DNA of 64,000 nucleotides from Streptomyces sp. NRRL F-5122 (GCF_001507435.1 NZ_LMWH01000259.1:4130-68129); one strand, 5' to 3'; positions 1 to 8,962 are shown, numbered from the stretch's first letter. A program made the numbers and translations. Notes: generated by a model from the letters alone, not told the origin.

Positions 1-21
1 GACGGTGCCTAGGCTGAAGGC

Positions 22-813
22 ATGTCCACTGTTCTGATCACCGGTGCCACCTCAGGTCTCGGCCGGTATGTCGCCTTCGAGTTGGTCCGCTCGGGGCACC
101 TGGTCCTCGCCCACGGAAGGGACGCGGCCCGCACCGAACGGCTCGTCGAGGAGCTGCGCACCGAGGGCGAGGCGCAGGGCTTCGTCGCGGACCTGGCCTC
201 GCTCGCCGAGGTGCGGCGCCTCGGCGCGGAGGTGAGCGCGGCGCAGCCCCGCCTCGACGTCCTGATCAACAACGCGGGTCTGGGCGGCGGTCCGCGCGGC
301 TCGGAACGGGAGATCAGTGCCGACGGTCACGAACTGCGGCTCGCCGTCAACTACCTGGCGCCCGTCGTGCTCACCCGTGCACTGCTGCCCGTTCTGCGGG
401 CGAACGCCCCCGCCCGGATCGTCAACGTGGGCTCCGCGGGCCAGGAGCCGCTGGACTTCGACGACCCGGAGCTGACACGCGGCTACAGCGGCCTCTCGGC
501 CTACTGCCGCAGCAAGTTCGCCCTGGCCGCGTACACGTTCACACTGGCCGAGGAGCTGCACGGCAGCGGTGTGTCGGTCAACGTCCTGCACCCGGCGACC
601 TACATGGACACCGCGATGGTCCGTGAGGGCGGCATCACCCCCTGGAACAGCGTGGCCGACGGCGCGCCCGGGGTGCTGGCCCTGGCGACCCGGGACGCGG
701 GCACCGGCGGCTACTTCGACGGCACCCGTCCGGCACGGGCGCACGAGCGGGCGTACGACGGGGAGACGCGGAAGCGTCTGGAGACCGTGACCGGTCAGCT
801 GCTGGCGCTGTGA
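22..813 (+). CDS. SDR-family NAD(P)-dependent oxidoreductase
   Basis: A 263-residue classical short-chain dehydrogenase/reductase, a cytosolic Rossmann-fold enzyme that interconverts alcohols and ketones with NAD(P)H. The cofactor motif TGATSGLG lies at residues 7-14, NNAG at 83-86, the catalytic Ser at about 138 and the YxxxK pair as YCRSK at 161-165. Length is normal for the family. The ATG at 22 follows a short purine-rich stretch. The gene runs toward the large LAL-like ATPase and the two stop codons lie only 7 nt apart, so no independent terminator fits between them. Family membership is clear; the substrate cannot be inferred, because no pathway genes flank it on this side of the window. 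Confidence 0.9.
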   Translation: MSTVLITGATSGLGRYVAFELVRSGHLVLAHGRDAARTERLVEELRTEGEAQGFVADLASLAEVRRLGAEVSAAQPRLDVLINNAGLGGGPRGSEREISADGHELRLAVNYLAPVVLTRALLPVLRANAPARIVNVGSAGQEPLDFDDPELTRGYSGLSAYCRSKFALAAYTFTLAEELHGSGVSVNVLHPATYMDTAMVREGGITPWNSVADGAPGVLALATRDAGTGGYFDGTRPARAHERAYDGETRKRLETVTGQLLAL

Positions 814-820
814 CGGGCGG

Positions 821-3508
821 TCAGCGCAGCCCCCTGCCGTGGTCCAGCACCTCCTGCGCCCGCGCCGCCAGCCCGTCTGCGCCGCACGACCGCGCCAGTG
901 TCAGTCCACGGTTGAGCTCGGCCACCGATTTCGCGGCGATCCCGTACTCGACCCGGGCCGCCGCGTGCTCGTAGGCGCAGGGCGAGGACTCCAGGTAGGT
1001 CACCGCCTGGGCGTGCAGCGCCACCGAGCGCTGGCCCGTCTCCAGTGCGGCGGCGACCCGGAGGGCCTCGCCGATCGCCGTGTCGGTGCCGAGGAGCTCC
1101 GCCTGCTGCCGCGCCGTCGCGGCCAGTTCGGCCGCGCGGCGCGGGTCGTCGGAGACCAGCGCACGGGCGAGGTCACCCGCCCAGGGGGCCAGCACCGGAT
1201 TGCGGCCACGTCCGGCGCAGGCCTTCTCGGCGGCCTCCAGTTCGTTGACGCCCTCCTTGGTCCGGCCCACGGCGATCAGCAGCCGGCCGCGCACGGAGCG
1301 GGTGTCGGGCAGCACGATCGTGGACGGGTAGGGCGGGGCGAAGCCGTAGCGCTCCGCGATCGACCAGGCCTCCTCCACATGTCCGCGGGCGAGCAGCGTG
1401 TCGACGAGTCCACAGGTCGACGACCAGTACAGGGGCAGTCCGCGGCCGACGCGCTCGGCGAGGCGCAGTGACTCGCGCAGGGACGCCTCCGCGTCCCTCA
1501 GACGGCCCCGCCTGCGATGGGCGAGCCCGACATAGGCATGGGCCAGGGAGAGATGACCGCCGCTCCAGCCGGCCGTCTCATAGGCGCGCAGGGCCTCGGT
1601 GAACAGGCTCTCGGCGCGGTCGAGGCGGTCCGTGTAGGCATAGGCGCTGCCGAGCATCAGGAGCAGTTCGATGCCCCATGCGCTGTCGGTCCAGCCGAGT
1701 CCGGGGGCCAGCCGGCCGTTGACGAGGGCGCGGTCGCACAGCTCCACGACCTCCTCGGCGCTCTCACCGTGGGTCATCGCGTCGAAGCCGCGCAGGATGA
1801 GCAGGGCGCGCTCGGAGTTGTCCCGCCCGGTGCAGGTGGCGGCGAGTTCGGCCAGTTCCCGGGAGCGGGCCGGGGAGTCCTCCTCCGCCGCGTGGATGCC
1901 CTCCCACATGTAGTGCACCGCCTGCAGGCGCATGCGCGCGGGGCCGGGCTCGAGCCGGGCGGCCTCCTCGTCGACGGTGCGAATGGCCTCGTCCAGCTGG
2001 TCGTTGTGCAGCAGTGCCTGGGACAGCCGGTAGACGGCGCTCACCCGGTCGCCGCCCTCCAGGCCCGGCATGGCGAGTGCCGCCTGGAGGTACTCGATGG
2101 TGGTGGAAGGCGAGGTCAGCAGAGTGGCGCAGCCAAGTTCGTAGAGCACATGGGGGTGGACCTCCGGCAGCGGAGGCTCCAGCAGGGCCCGCTCGAGACA
2201 GCGGCGGGCGGCCTCGGGCGCGCCGACCGCGAGGTGCTCGCGCGCGGCCTCACGCATCTGCTCGACGAGTTCCTCGTCGTCGTCCGGATGGACCTCGAGG
2301 AGGTGGCGGGAGGCGGCCGCCGCACCGAGTCCCGAGTCGGTGACGACCTGTGCGGCGATGCCGTGCATCGCGGTGCGCAGTCCGTCGGGGATCGACCGGT
2401 AGACGGCGCTGGCGATCAGCGGGTGCACGAACTCCAGCTCGCCGCCGTCCGCCTGGCGGTTGGCCGCGTCCGGCTCGGTGAGGATGCGGGCCGCGCTCAG
2501 GAGTTCCGCGCAGCGCACCGCCTCCGCGGGACGCATCGTTGCGAGGCGGGCCACCAGGTCCACGGTGATGCCGGTGCCGAGGATGGCCGCGGCCCAGGCG
2601 AACCGGGTGGCCTCGATGCCGAGGCCTTCCAGCCGGGCCACCAGGCCGTGGCCGCGGGCCGAGCGGTTCAGGCCGCGCAGTTCGGCGGCGGACGACTCGA
2701 CCGGTTCCAGCTGGCTGTCCTGCACCTTGGCGAGGAGTTCGACCGTCTCGTAGGGGTTGCCCCCGGTCACGGCCCACACCTCGCGGCAGAACGGGGCGTC
2801 GGCGTGTGCGCCGACTGTGGCCCGGGTGAGTCCCGCGGCGGCATCGGGGGTGAGCGCCGTCAGCGTGGTGAGCGGGAGGCGGGCGGCCGCGGCGATCGTC
2901 TCCAGATGGCGTTCGCTCTCGCCGGAGACCTCACCGGGGCGGCGGGCGACGACGACGAGGACACGCAGTTCGTCGAGGCGCTCGCAGAAGGCCGCGAGCC
3001 AGTGGAGGGTCTCCTGGTCGGCCCAGTGCGCGTCGTCGATGAGCAGGACCAGCGGCCATTCCCGCTTGGCGAGCCGGGAGACGGCCGCGACCAGCCCGTC
3101 GCACACACCCTGCGGGTCGGCCTGGCGCTCACCGGGGTCGGTTATCCCGAGGGCGGGGCCGGCGACCTCGTACCAGTCGCCCAGGTACTCGCGCGCCTCC
3201 TCCGGCATCAGTGAGACGAGCGCGGGCTGCAGCAACTGCCGTACGACATTGAACGGAACGGACGTGACGGTCTCGCCGCCGCGCGCCGACCACACTGTGC
3301 ACCCGCGGCGTTCGGCGATGCGGCGTGTCTCGGCGAGGAGCGCGGTCTTGCCGATGCCGGCCTCCCCGCCGAACATCAACAGGCTCCCCATCTCCGTCGG
3401 CGAGGAATCGTCGCGCAGGGCGTCGATCGCATCGGTGACGACGGCGAGTTCCGCGTCGCGTTCCCACAGGGAAGCCGAGGCGGCCCCGCCGGGCCCTGCC
3501 TCCGTCAT
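821..3508 (-). CDS. LAL-like AAA ATPase regulator lacking its LuxR HTH
   Basis: An 895-residue protein with the architecture of large ATP-binding LuxR (LAL) regulators. A P-loop (GGEAGIGKT, residues 47-55) and Walker B (LLIDDAHWAD, 155-164) are followed by a winged-helix region and long tetratricopeptide-like helical repeats. LAL proteins normally finish with a roughly 60-residue LuxR helix-turn-helix. Here translation stops at the short helical segment that usually precedes it, and the convergent SDR gene begins 7 nt beyond the stop, so there is no room for the missing domain. It is either a naturally HTH-less signalling ATPase or a regulator truncated by an old rearrangement. The ATG at 3508 gives an N-terminus typical of LAL proteins. 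ATPase identity is firm; the biological role is unknown. Confidence 0.85.
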   Translation of the reverse strand: MTEAGPGGAASASLWERDAELAVVTDAIDALRDDSSPTEMGSLLMFGGEAGIGKTALLAETRRIAERRGCTVWSARGGETVTSVPFNVVRQLLQPALVSLMPEEAREYLGDWYEVAGPALGITDPGERQADPQGVCDGLVAAVSRLAKREWPLVLLIDDAHWADQETLHWLAAFCERLDELRVLVVVARRPGEVSGESERHLETIAAAARLPLTTLTALTPDAAAGLTRATVGAHADAPFCREVWAVTGGNPYETVELLAKVQDSQLEPVESSAAELRGLNRSARGHGLVARLEGLGIEATRFAWAAAILGTGITVDLVARLATMRPAEAVRCAELLSAARILTEPDAANRQADGGELEFVHPLIASAVYRSIPDGLRTAMHGIAAQVVTDSGLGAAAASRHLLEVHPDDDEELVEQMREAAREHLAVGAPEAARRCLERALLEPPLPEVHPHVLYELGCATLLTSPSTTIEYLQAALAMPGLEGGDRVSAVYRLSQALLHNDQLDEAIRTVDEEAARLEPGPARMRLQAVHYMWEGIHAAEEDSPARSRELAELAATCTGRDNSERALLILRGFDAMTHGESAEEVVELCDRALVNGRLAPGLGWTDSAWGIELLLMLGSAYAYTDRLDRAESLFTEALRAYETAGWSGGHLSLAHAYVGLAHRRRGRLRDAEASLRESLRLAERVGRGLPLYWSSTCGLVDTLLARGHVEEAWSIAERYGFAPPYPSTIVLPDTRSVRGRLLIAVGRTKEGVNELEAAEKACAGRGRNPVLAPWAGDLARALVSDDPRRAAELAATARQQAELLGTDTAIGEALRVAAALETGQRSVALHAQAVTYLESSPCAYEHAAARVEYGIAAKSVAELNRGLTLARSCGADGLAARAQEVLDHGRGLR

Positions 3509-4143
3509 CCCGGTACCTCCCCAGATCGCCCAAACGACGTACAGGCATCGAGCCTAGTCTCCCGCGGGCCCCGACGGAGCCAGGTCGTGACACCTGTTGC
3601 CGTGACGGGTGACGCGGGGTGTCCGGGGGCGACGCCGATGGCGGCCGACCAGGTCCGATGAAAGTTATTGACAGTAAAGCCCGTTGGAAATGAGGCAAAC
3701 TTTCCCACGGGGTCACGGCATCCGAAAGGCCCGTGCACGATCGTCCTCGCCCACGACCCGGCCACTCGCACGACACGGGCGGGACATCCCCGAACCGGCC
3801 TGGTCACCGGGGAGTTGAGCAACTCGCGCGCGGAGAGCGGGATCGGCGTCCGCGCCCGCTCCGCCGGCGTGATCGGGGCTCGCTCCCGCACCCCGCAGGG
3901 CTGCGGACACGAGATGGCGTCAGCCCTCTTCGCACTCGCGTTCCCCCTCGGGCGTCCGGAACCGGGGCCTCCGGCAGGCCGGCGACCGAATCGGGGGCCG
4001 TCCGGCGCGACGGCATTCGATCAAGGAAAGCCGGCGTTCCGGGTGCGGAGGCGCGCTCGTGCCGCGGTCGGGCGGCGCGCCGGTTTCCCGGCGTACGGGG
4101 ACGCTCTCATCCGTCTTTCACGCATGCCTCATACGGTGGATCC
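3509..4143. other. Intergenic region, no gene recognised
   Basis: This 635-nt gap separates the divergent LAL-like ATPase and DUF2510 genes, so it must contain both promoters. A TTGACA hexamer occurs at 3669-3674 on the plus strand but no good -10 sits at the right distance. The same place has imperfect GAAAGTT/AACTTTC arms about 30 nt apart. Open frames here have shadow-like, Arg/Pro-rich translations and were not called. Confidence 0.5.
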
Positions 4144-5178
4144 ATGACGCAGGTGACTCCTCCCGGGTGGTACCCCGACCCGGGGCAGACAAGTGACGCG
4201 CCCGCCACCGAGCGCTGGTGGGACGGATCGGCATGGACGGACCGGACCCGCCTCGCGGAACCGTCCGCCGCGTGGGGTCCGCCGACGGTCGTCGCCCAGC
4301 CGGGCGCCCCGTTCGGCGTCGGCCCGTATCCGGGCGCGGCACCCGCGCCCGCACGGCGCCGTGGGCGCACCGCGGTGGCCGTCGCGGCGGCGATCCTGGT
4401 CCTCGCGGGAGTCGGCGGCGGCGTGTACGCGCTCACCGCGGACGACGGCGGCAGCGGAAACACGGCGCGCTCCGAGGCCCCCGGCGGGCAGGGCGACCGG
4501 GGCGGCCCCTTCGGCGGCCAGGGAGGTCCCTTCGGGGACCAGGGCGGATCCGGTGGTTCGGGCGGTTCCGGCGGTCCGGGCGGTTCCGGGGGCTCCGACG
4601 GGCAGACGCCCGCACCCGGCGAACCCGGGGGGCCGCAGTCCGAGGACGGATACGCCCTCGACCCGTTCAACGGCATCAGCATCCCCGTGCCGGACGGCTG
4701 GAGCGGCGGGATGATCGACGGAGGGGCGACCGTCCAGTCCAAGGGCGAGTACAAGTGCCCCGGCGACCCGTCGAAGACGTGCAGCACCGGAGGGGCGTAC
4801 TCGGCTTCCGCCGACGCGCAGGGGCTGGCGGCCGCCACGGCGGAGGCGGCGGCGAAGCAGGACATCGCCAAGAACGCCGAGGAGTCCTACGGCGGCAATT
4901 CCTACGGCGGGATCACCTCGCACCAGGTGCTGGCCTCCAAGGCGGTGACCGTGGCCGGTCAGCAGGGCTACATGGTCCGCTGGAAGGCGATCACCAAGAC
5001 CGGCGCCGACGGCTACGTCGAGTCCCTGGTCTTCCCGTCGCCGGCCGACACAAAGCACCTGGTCGTCGTCCGTTTCGGCATAGACGTGGGGGCGAACGCC
5101 CCCGCGCCCTCCGTTCTCGACCAGATCACCAAGGGCATCAAGTCCGCCTCGGTGAGCGGCAACGGGCAGAACGCCTGA
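4144..5178 (+). CDS. DUF2510 single-pass membrane protein with Gly-rich linker
   Basis: A 344-residue protein. An N-terminal DUF2510 module (PPGWYPDPG, then WWDGSAWTDRT, residues 6-36) sits on the cytoplasmic side. It is followed by a Pro-rich stretch, a basic patch and one transmembrane helix at about 76-97. A low-complexity Gly/Ser linker (about 105-165) leads to an extracytoplasmic domain of about 180 residues that I do not recognise and that has one Cys pair. The open frame extends upstream, but the ATG at 4144 begins exactly at the DUF2510 motif, so I chose it. DUF2510 is a common actinobacterial domain of unknown function. The gene is monocistronic and ends in a strong hairpin. A second, otherwise unrelated DUF2510 protein is encoded at 8044-8877. 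Confidence 0.85.
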   Translation: MTQVTPPGWYPDPGQTSDAPATERWWDGSAWTDRTRLAEPSAAWGPPTVVAQPGAPFGVGPYPGAAPAPARRRGRTAVAVAAAILVLAGVGGGVYALTADDGGSGNTARSEAPGGQGDRGGPFGGQGGPFGDQGGSGGSGGSGGPGGSGGSDGQTPAPGEPGGPQSEDGYALDPFNGISIPVPDGWSGGMIDGGATVQSKGEYKCPGDPSKTCSTGGAYSASADAQGLAAATAEAAAKQDIAKNAEESYGGNSYGGITSHQVLASKAVTVAGQQGYMVRWKAITKTGADGYVESLVFPSPADTKHLVVVRFGIDVGANAPAPSVLDQITKGIKSASVSGNGQNA

Positions 5179-5191
5179 GCCGCTTCGGCCT

Positions 5192-5226
5192 CCCCGCCCG
5201 GCCGGATGCCATGCGGCCGGGCGGGG
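5192..5226. terminator. Hairpin terminator between convergent genes
   Basis: A perfect 13-bp inverted repeat (CCCCGCCCGGCCG and its complement, 9-nt loop) lies 13 nt after the DUF2510 stop codon. It is GC-rich without a long T tract, as is usual in Streptomyces. Confidence 0.8.
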
Positions 5227-5251
5227 TTCCCCTCCGCTCAAGGGGAACCCC
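5223..5251. terminator. Second, overlapping hairpin
   Basis: A perfect 11-bp inverted repeat (GGGGTTCCCCT and its complement, 7-nt loop). It shares bases 5223-5226 with the preceding hairpin, so the two structures cannot form fully at the same time. It probably terminates the tetR transcript arriving on the minus strand. Confidence 0.6.
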
Positions 5252-5340
5252 ACCCGGCCGGGGTGGTGCGCCGCCCCCGTCCCCACGGTGCGGCGCGAAC
5301 AGGCCGTCGTCCGGTCATCCCGCGGACGACGACCTGCGTC

Positions 5341-5955
5341 TCAGGTGAGTCCGAGCCCCGGAAGCATCACCGCGTCCACGAAGCGTGTGAGATATTCCTC
5401 ATCCGCGTGCCGCCCCTCGAGGATCGGACGCAGTCGCAGCAGGCCCAGCAACTGCGCGGGGATGTACTCCAGTGCCGGATGGTCGGCCGGCACCTCCCCG
5501 CGTTCCACACCGCGGCGAACGATCTCCTGCAGCGCCCTGATCTCGGGCTCCACAAGGGTCTCCCGCAGCGCCTGGGCGAGTTCCCGGTCCTGCATGACGG
5601 CGGGACCGAGGGCCTGGAACAGCGCGCTGTCGCGACGCGACCACTCCGCGGCGGCCTGCGCCGCGGCACGCAGGTCCCCGGCGAAGGAGCCGGTGTCGAT
5701 GCCCGAGATCCGCACGCAGCGGGTGGCTCTGAGGGCGGCCGCCACGAACTGGGGCTTCGTCTTCCACTGCCGGTACAGCGTCGACTTGCTGCACCGGGTG
5801 CTGGCGGCCACACCCTCCATCGTGACGGCCTCGTAGCCGCAGCTGCGGATCTGCTCGAGAACGGCGTCGAAGAACTCCCGCTCCCGTTCGGGCGTGATCT
5901 TGGAACGGCGCGAGGCGGCAACCGTGTCCGGTGCATCCGCTGCCTGCGACGTCAT
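5341..5955 (-). CDS. TetR-family transcriptional regulator
   Basis: A 204-residue TetR-type repressor. The N-terminal helix-turn-helix (about residues 25-64, with AVTMEGVAASTRCSKSTLYRQW as its core, ending in the usual LYRQWKTK) is followed by an all-helical ligand-binding domain. I start at the ATG at 5955. The longer open frame upstream would run through the operator and encodes nonsense. The gene is divergent from the PAP2 phosphatase and DMT transporter pair. A long near-perfect inverted repeat 53 nt upstream is very likely its operator, so it probably represses itself and those two genes. The ligand is unknown. Confidence 0.9.
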   Translation of the reverse strand: MTSQAADAPDTVAASRRSKITPEREREFFDAVLEQIRSCGYEAVTMEGVAASTRCSKSTLYRQWKTKPQFVAAALRATRCVRISGIDTGSFAGDLRAAAQAAAEWSRRDSALFQALGPAVMQDRELAQALRETLVEPEIRALQEIVRRGVERGEVPADHPALEYIPAQLLGLLRLRPILEGRHADEEYLTRFVDAVMLPGLGLT

Positions 5956-6007
5956 GACGTGGCTCCTCGGTCGTGGCCCCGGCCCGTGGGCCGCTTCACA
6001 CCAGTAT

Positions 6008-6061
6008 ATCGATACGCCAGTGTACCGGTACGGGAGCGTATCGGTACACTGGCGTATCGAT
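6008..6061. promoter_or_regulatory. Large inverted repeat, probable TetR operator
   Basis: Two 24-nt arms match at 23 of 24 positions around a 6-nt centre (GGGAGC, 6032-6037). The arms begin ATCGATACGCCAGTGTACCG. The motif CCAGTRTAYC also occurs just outside the left arm at 6001-6010. The repeat lies between the divergent tetR and PAP2 genes and is AT-richer than its surroundings, as expected for a promoter-operator region. Two side-by-side TetR dimer sites fit the size. Confidence 0.8.
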
Positions 6062-6158
6062 GAGCCTTGGACAGGACCCACTCGTCTGTCGAGTGGACCC
6101 TTTCCTGGGCTCACCACGCACCACCCCACGCACGTACCGTCAGCAAAGGGGCCGGGGG

Positions 6159-6986
6159 ATGCATTCCCGTACCGAGCCTGAAGGAGACGGAGCCGCCGCA
6201 ATACGGCGGCCTCCCCTCATCCGCGAGCTCCTGCTGGTCGCAGGGCTCTTCCTCGTCTACAAGTTCGGCCGTCAGTTGGCGAACGGCCACACGGCCGAGG
6301 CCTTCCACAACGCACACCGGGTCTGGCACTGGGAGCGCTCCCTCCATCTGCCGGGCGAGAGCGACGTGCAGTCCGTGCTGCTGCACGGCGACACCCTCGT
6401 CCGCGCCGCGAACACCTATTACGTCGCCGTCCACTTCACGGCCACCGCGATCTTCCTGGCCTGGCTCTATCTGCGGCGCCCCGAGCACTACCTGTGGGCC
6501 CGCCGCATCCTCGCCCTGCTGACCGGGGCGGCGCTGGCACTGCACCTCACGTTTCCGCTCGCCCCTCCGCGGATGCTCGACGTGGCCCATCTGGTGGACA
6601 CCGGTCAGGCGTACGGACCGACCGTGTACGGGGCGAAGCCGGCGGCCGACTCGATGGCCAACCAGTTCGCCGCCATGCCCTCACTGCACTTCGGCTGGGC
6701 ACTGATGGTCGCGATCGGGCTGATCGCGGCGACCCGGTCCCGCTGGCGGTGGCTGTGGCTGCTGCATCCGCTGCTGACCCTGGTCGTGATCGTCGGCACG
6801 GCCAACCACTACTGGCTGGACGCCGTCGTCGCCGCCGTGCTGCTCTGCATCGCACTGAACATGGTCCACGCCCCGTCGCCGACCTCGCGGGGAACGACCG
6901 GAGTGGTGCCGCGTCCGGTGCCGTCGCCGCGACGGGTCGGGCCCACGAGGGCCGACGGCCCCGGCCTGGTGGGAGCCGGCCGATGA
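6159..6986 (+). CDS. PAP2-family membrane phosphatase
   Basis: A 275-residue polytopic membrane protein of the PAP2/inositolphosphotransferase type, predicted to dephosphorylate a lipid phosphate or pyrophosphate or to transfer a phospho-headgroup. The signature parts are PSLHFGWA (174-181) and NHYWLDA (216-222), which supply the catalytic histidines, with about six hydrophobic helices around them. I chose the ATG at 6159 because a GGGG-rich ribosome-binding site precedes it; the longer frame overlaps the operator repeat. The stop overlaps the next start (ATGA), so it is translationally coupled to the transporter gene. The pair is probably repressed by the divergent TetR. The substrate is unknown. 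Confidence 0.85.
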   Translation: MHSRTEPEGDGAAAIRRPPLIRELLLVAGLFLVYKFGRQLANGHTAEAFHNAHRVWHWERSLHLPGESDVQSVLLHGDTLVRAANTYYVAVHFTATAIFLAWLYLRRPEHYLWARRILALLTGAALALHLTFPLAPPRMLDVAHLVDTGQAYGPTVYGAKPAADSMANQFAAMPSLHFGWALMVAIGLIAATRSRWRWLWLLHPLLTLVVIVGTANHYWLDAVVAAVLLCIALNMVHAPSPTSRGTTGVVPRPVPSPRRVGPTRADGPGLVGAGR

Positions 6987-7975
6987 GCGCCACGGTCCTC
7001 GCCGTCGTCCTGTCCCTGTTCTCCGCCGTCGCGTACGCGGCCGCCGCCGTCGCCCAGGAGCGGCTCGCGGCGCGCACCTCCGGCGCCGGTGTGCTGCGGC
7101 TGTTGCGGCACCCCGCCTGGTGGTGGTCGGTCGTGCTGAACGCCTCCGCCGCGCTTCTGCACGTCGCCGCCCTCAAGTTCGGTCCGCTGACGCTGGTCCA
7201 GCCGCTGGGCGCGCTCACGCTGGTGGCGGCGGTGCCGCTGGGCGCGCGGGTCGCGGGCCGCAGGGTCAGCAGGGTCGAGTGGCGGGGCACCGCGCTCACT
7301 CTGATCGGTCTCGCGGCGCTGCTGGTGACGGCGTCCGGACCCGAACCCGACGACATACTGAGCCCGCCGGAGGCACTGGCCGTGGCGGGCACCACCGCCG
7401 CCCTGATCGGCCTGCTGACCCTGCCCGGCTCCCGGCTCCGCCCCGTCGGCGGGACAGCCGCCGGTTCCCGTACCGGGCTTCGGCACGCGACCGCGTCGGG
7501 CTTCGCCTCCGGTGTCGCCTCGGCTCTCACCCAGACGGTGACGGTGGCGGCGACGGACCGTTCGGGATCGCTGCTCAGCCCGCAGGTCGTCGTGGTCGCG
7601 CTGCTGGTGGCCGCGTTCGCGACGGGCGGTCTGCTGCTGTCGCAGACGGCGTACCGGGGCGGTCTCGGTGGACCGCTCGCCCTGGTGACCCTCGCCAACC
7701 CCGTGGCGGCGGCGGTGATCGGCCTCTCCCTGCTGGGCGAACGCCTTCAGGGCGGGGCGGCGGGCGTACTCCTCGCCCTGGCCGGCGCGGCGCTCGCCTC
7801 GTGGGGTGTGGTGGCGCTGTCGCGGTCGGCGCCCGAGCCCGTCGTGGCGCCCGCGGACGAGGACCATCCGGTGGCGGCGGTGCTCGCCCTTGAGTCCCTG
7901 ACGCTCCCCTACGAAGGCCCCCTGGTGCCGAAGCAACCGGCGCCCACGCCGCCGGAGCACCTGACGGCGATGTAG
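6983..7975 (+). CDS. DMT-superfamily (EamA-like) transporter
   Basis: A 330-residue integral membrane protein with about nine or ten hydrophobic segments in two repeats. Each repeat ends in a conserved ANP-type helix (ALVTLANPVAAAVIGLSLLG in the second half). This is the layout of drug/metabolite transporters, many of which are exporters. The C-terminal 45 residues are hydrophilic and acidic and probably cytoplasmic. The ATG at 6983 overlaps the PAP2 stop codon by 4 nt. A PAP2 phosphatase paired with a DMT exporter under TetR control could handle a lipid-linked or toxic compound, but that is inference. Confidence 0.8.
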   Translation: MSATVLAVVLSLFSAVAYAAAAVAQERLAARTSGAGVLRLLRHPAWWWSVVLNASAALLHVAALKFGPLTLVQPLGALTLVAAVPLGARVAGRRVSRVEWRGTALTLIGLAALLVTASGPEPDDILSPPEALAVAGTTAALIGLLTLPGSRLRPVGGTAAGSRTGLRHATASGFASGVASALTQTVTVAATDRSGSLLSPQVVVVALLVAAFATGGLLLSQTAYRGGLGGPLALVTLANPVAAAVIGLSLLGERLQGGAAGVLLALAGAALASWGVVALSRSAPEPVVAPADEDHPVAAVLALESLTLPYEGPLVPKQPAPTPPEHLTAM

Positions 7976-7980
7976 GACGA

Positions 7981-8018
7981 ACGGCGGCCGGAGCGTGTGT
8001 GCACGCTCCGGCCGCCGT
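7981..8018. terminator. Perfect bidirectional hairpin terminator
   Basis: A perfect 17-bp inverted repeat (ACGGCGGCCGGAGCGTG and its complement) with a TGTG loop. It lies 5 nt after the DMT stop, between convergent genes, and probably serves both. Confidence 0.9.
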
Positions 8019-8043
8019 GATGGTCCGCCGCGGTCCGGGAGAC

Positions 8044-8877
8044 TCAGCCGAACCCGCGGGAGTCCTGCTTCAGTGCCGTGTCGACGGTGAGCGCGGTGGC
8101 CACGACCAGGCTCAGCAGGGGCTCGGGCAACTGGTAGTGGATCTGCAGGACGTAGTTGTCCGCGGTCGTGAACATTGTCTTCGCCAGGCCCTCCCAGGTC
8201 TTCGTGATCCGCGCGACCTCGTTCTCGGCGTGGTCGACGATCGCGAAGTTCCAGGCGCGCCAGTTCTCCGCCTTGATCGCGCCGACCTGCCGGCCGTTCG
8301 CGATCATCGCGAAGTTGATCTTTCCGATTATGTTCTGCTGGACGATCTCACCGACGGGCTGTCCGTCCGGACGCTCCACGACCACCCGGGACTTCAGGAA
8401 CTTCGCGGGCCGGATCAGCACCAGCTGCGGCTGCCCGTGGGCGTCCCGGATCTCCAGCTTGTGGGTCAGGAACTGGTCCACACTGGAGACGAAGCGCAGG
8501 GCCTTCTTCAGCACGCTCTGCCCGATCTCGGTGACCGAGCCGATCTGGTTGCCGTTCTGGTCGAAGACGCTGTACTCGTTCGTCAGCTCGATCAGTTTGG
8601 CCTTCTGGTTCACGACCAGCACCGGTTCGGTGAACAGCGTGCCGCCGCCGGAGCCGCTCGCGGCGACTCCGGCCTGCTGCTGCACCTGACGCTGTACGCG
8701 CGGGTCCGGCGCCGCGGCCTGCTGCTGCGCATACGCCTGCTGCGGCACCTGGCCCTGGCCCTGGCCCTCGGCCTGGGTGTGCTGGGTCCACTGGGCGCCG
8801 TCCCAGTACCGCAGGGTACGGGGCGCGCCGTGCGGGTCCGGGTACCAGCCCGCAGGAGTGTTCGATTGCGTGGTCAC
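8044..8877 (-). CDS. DUF2510 plus phospholipid scramblase-like protein
   Basis: A 277-residue protein. A short DUF2510 module (PAGWYPDPHG then YWDGAQWTQHTQ, residues 8-34) is joined by a Gln-rich low-complexity linker (about 35-75) to a scramblase/LURP-one-like domain (about 85-277). That domain has the expected alternating beta structure and repeated phrases such as EPVLVVNQKAKLIEL and ERPDGQPVGEI. The family is named for eukaryotic phospholipid scramblases, but bacterial members have no proven lipid-flipping activity. No transmembrane helix is evident. The gene is downstream of phospholipase C on the same strand, 86 nt away, so a functional link to phospholipid turnover is possible but unproven. 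Confidence 0.85.
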   Translation of the reverse strand: MTTQSNTPAGWYPDPHGAPRTLRYWDGAQWTQHTQAEGQGQGQVPQQAYAQQQAAAPDPRVQRQVQQQAGVAASGSGGGTLFTEPVLVVNQKAKLIELTNEYSVFDQNGNQIGSVTEIGQSVLKKALRFVSSVDQFLTHKLEIRDAHGQPQLVLIRPAKFLKSRVVVERPDGQPVGEIVQQNIIGKINFAMIANGRQVGAIKAENWRAWNFAIVDHAENEVARITKTWEGLAKTMFTTADNYVLQIHYQLPEPLLSLVVATALTVDTALKQDSRGFG

Positions 8878-8962
8878 CGGGGCACACTACCCCGAGCACA
8901 CCGGTAACCGGCGAGCCCCCCACAACACCGGATCCATGGCGCGTACGGCGTCGGCACCATGT

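Noticed and set aside
3669..3690. TTGACA as a promoter upstream of the DUF2510 gene
   Set aside because: No acceptable -10 at 16-18 nt and it is nearly 500 nt from the start codon.
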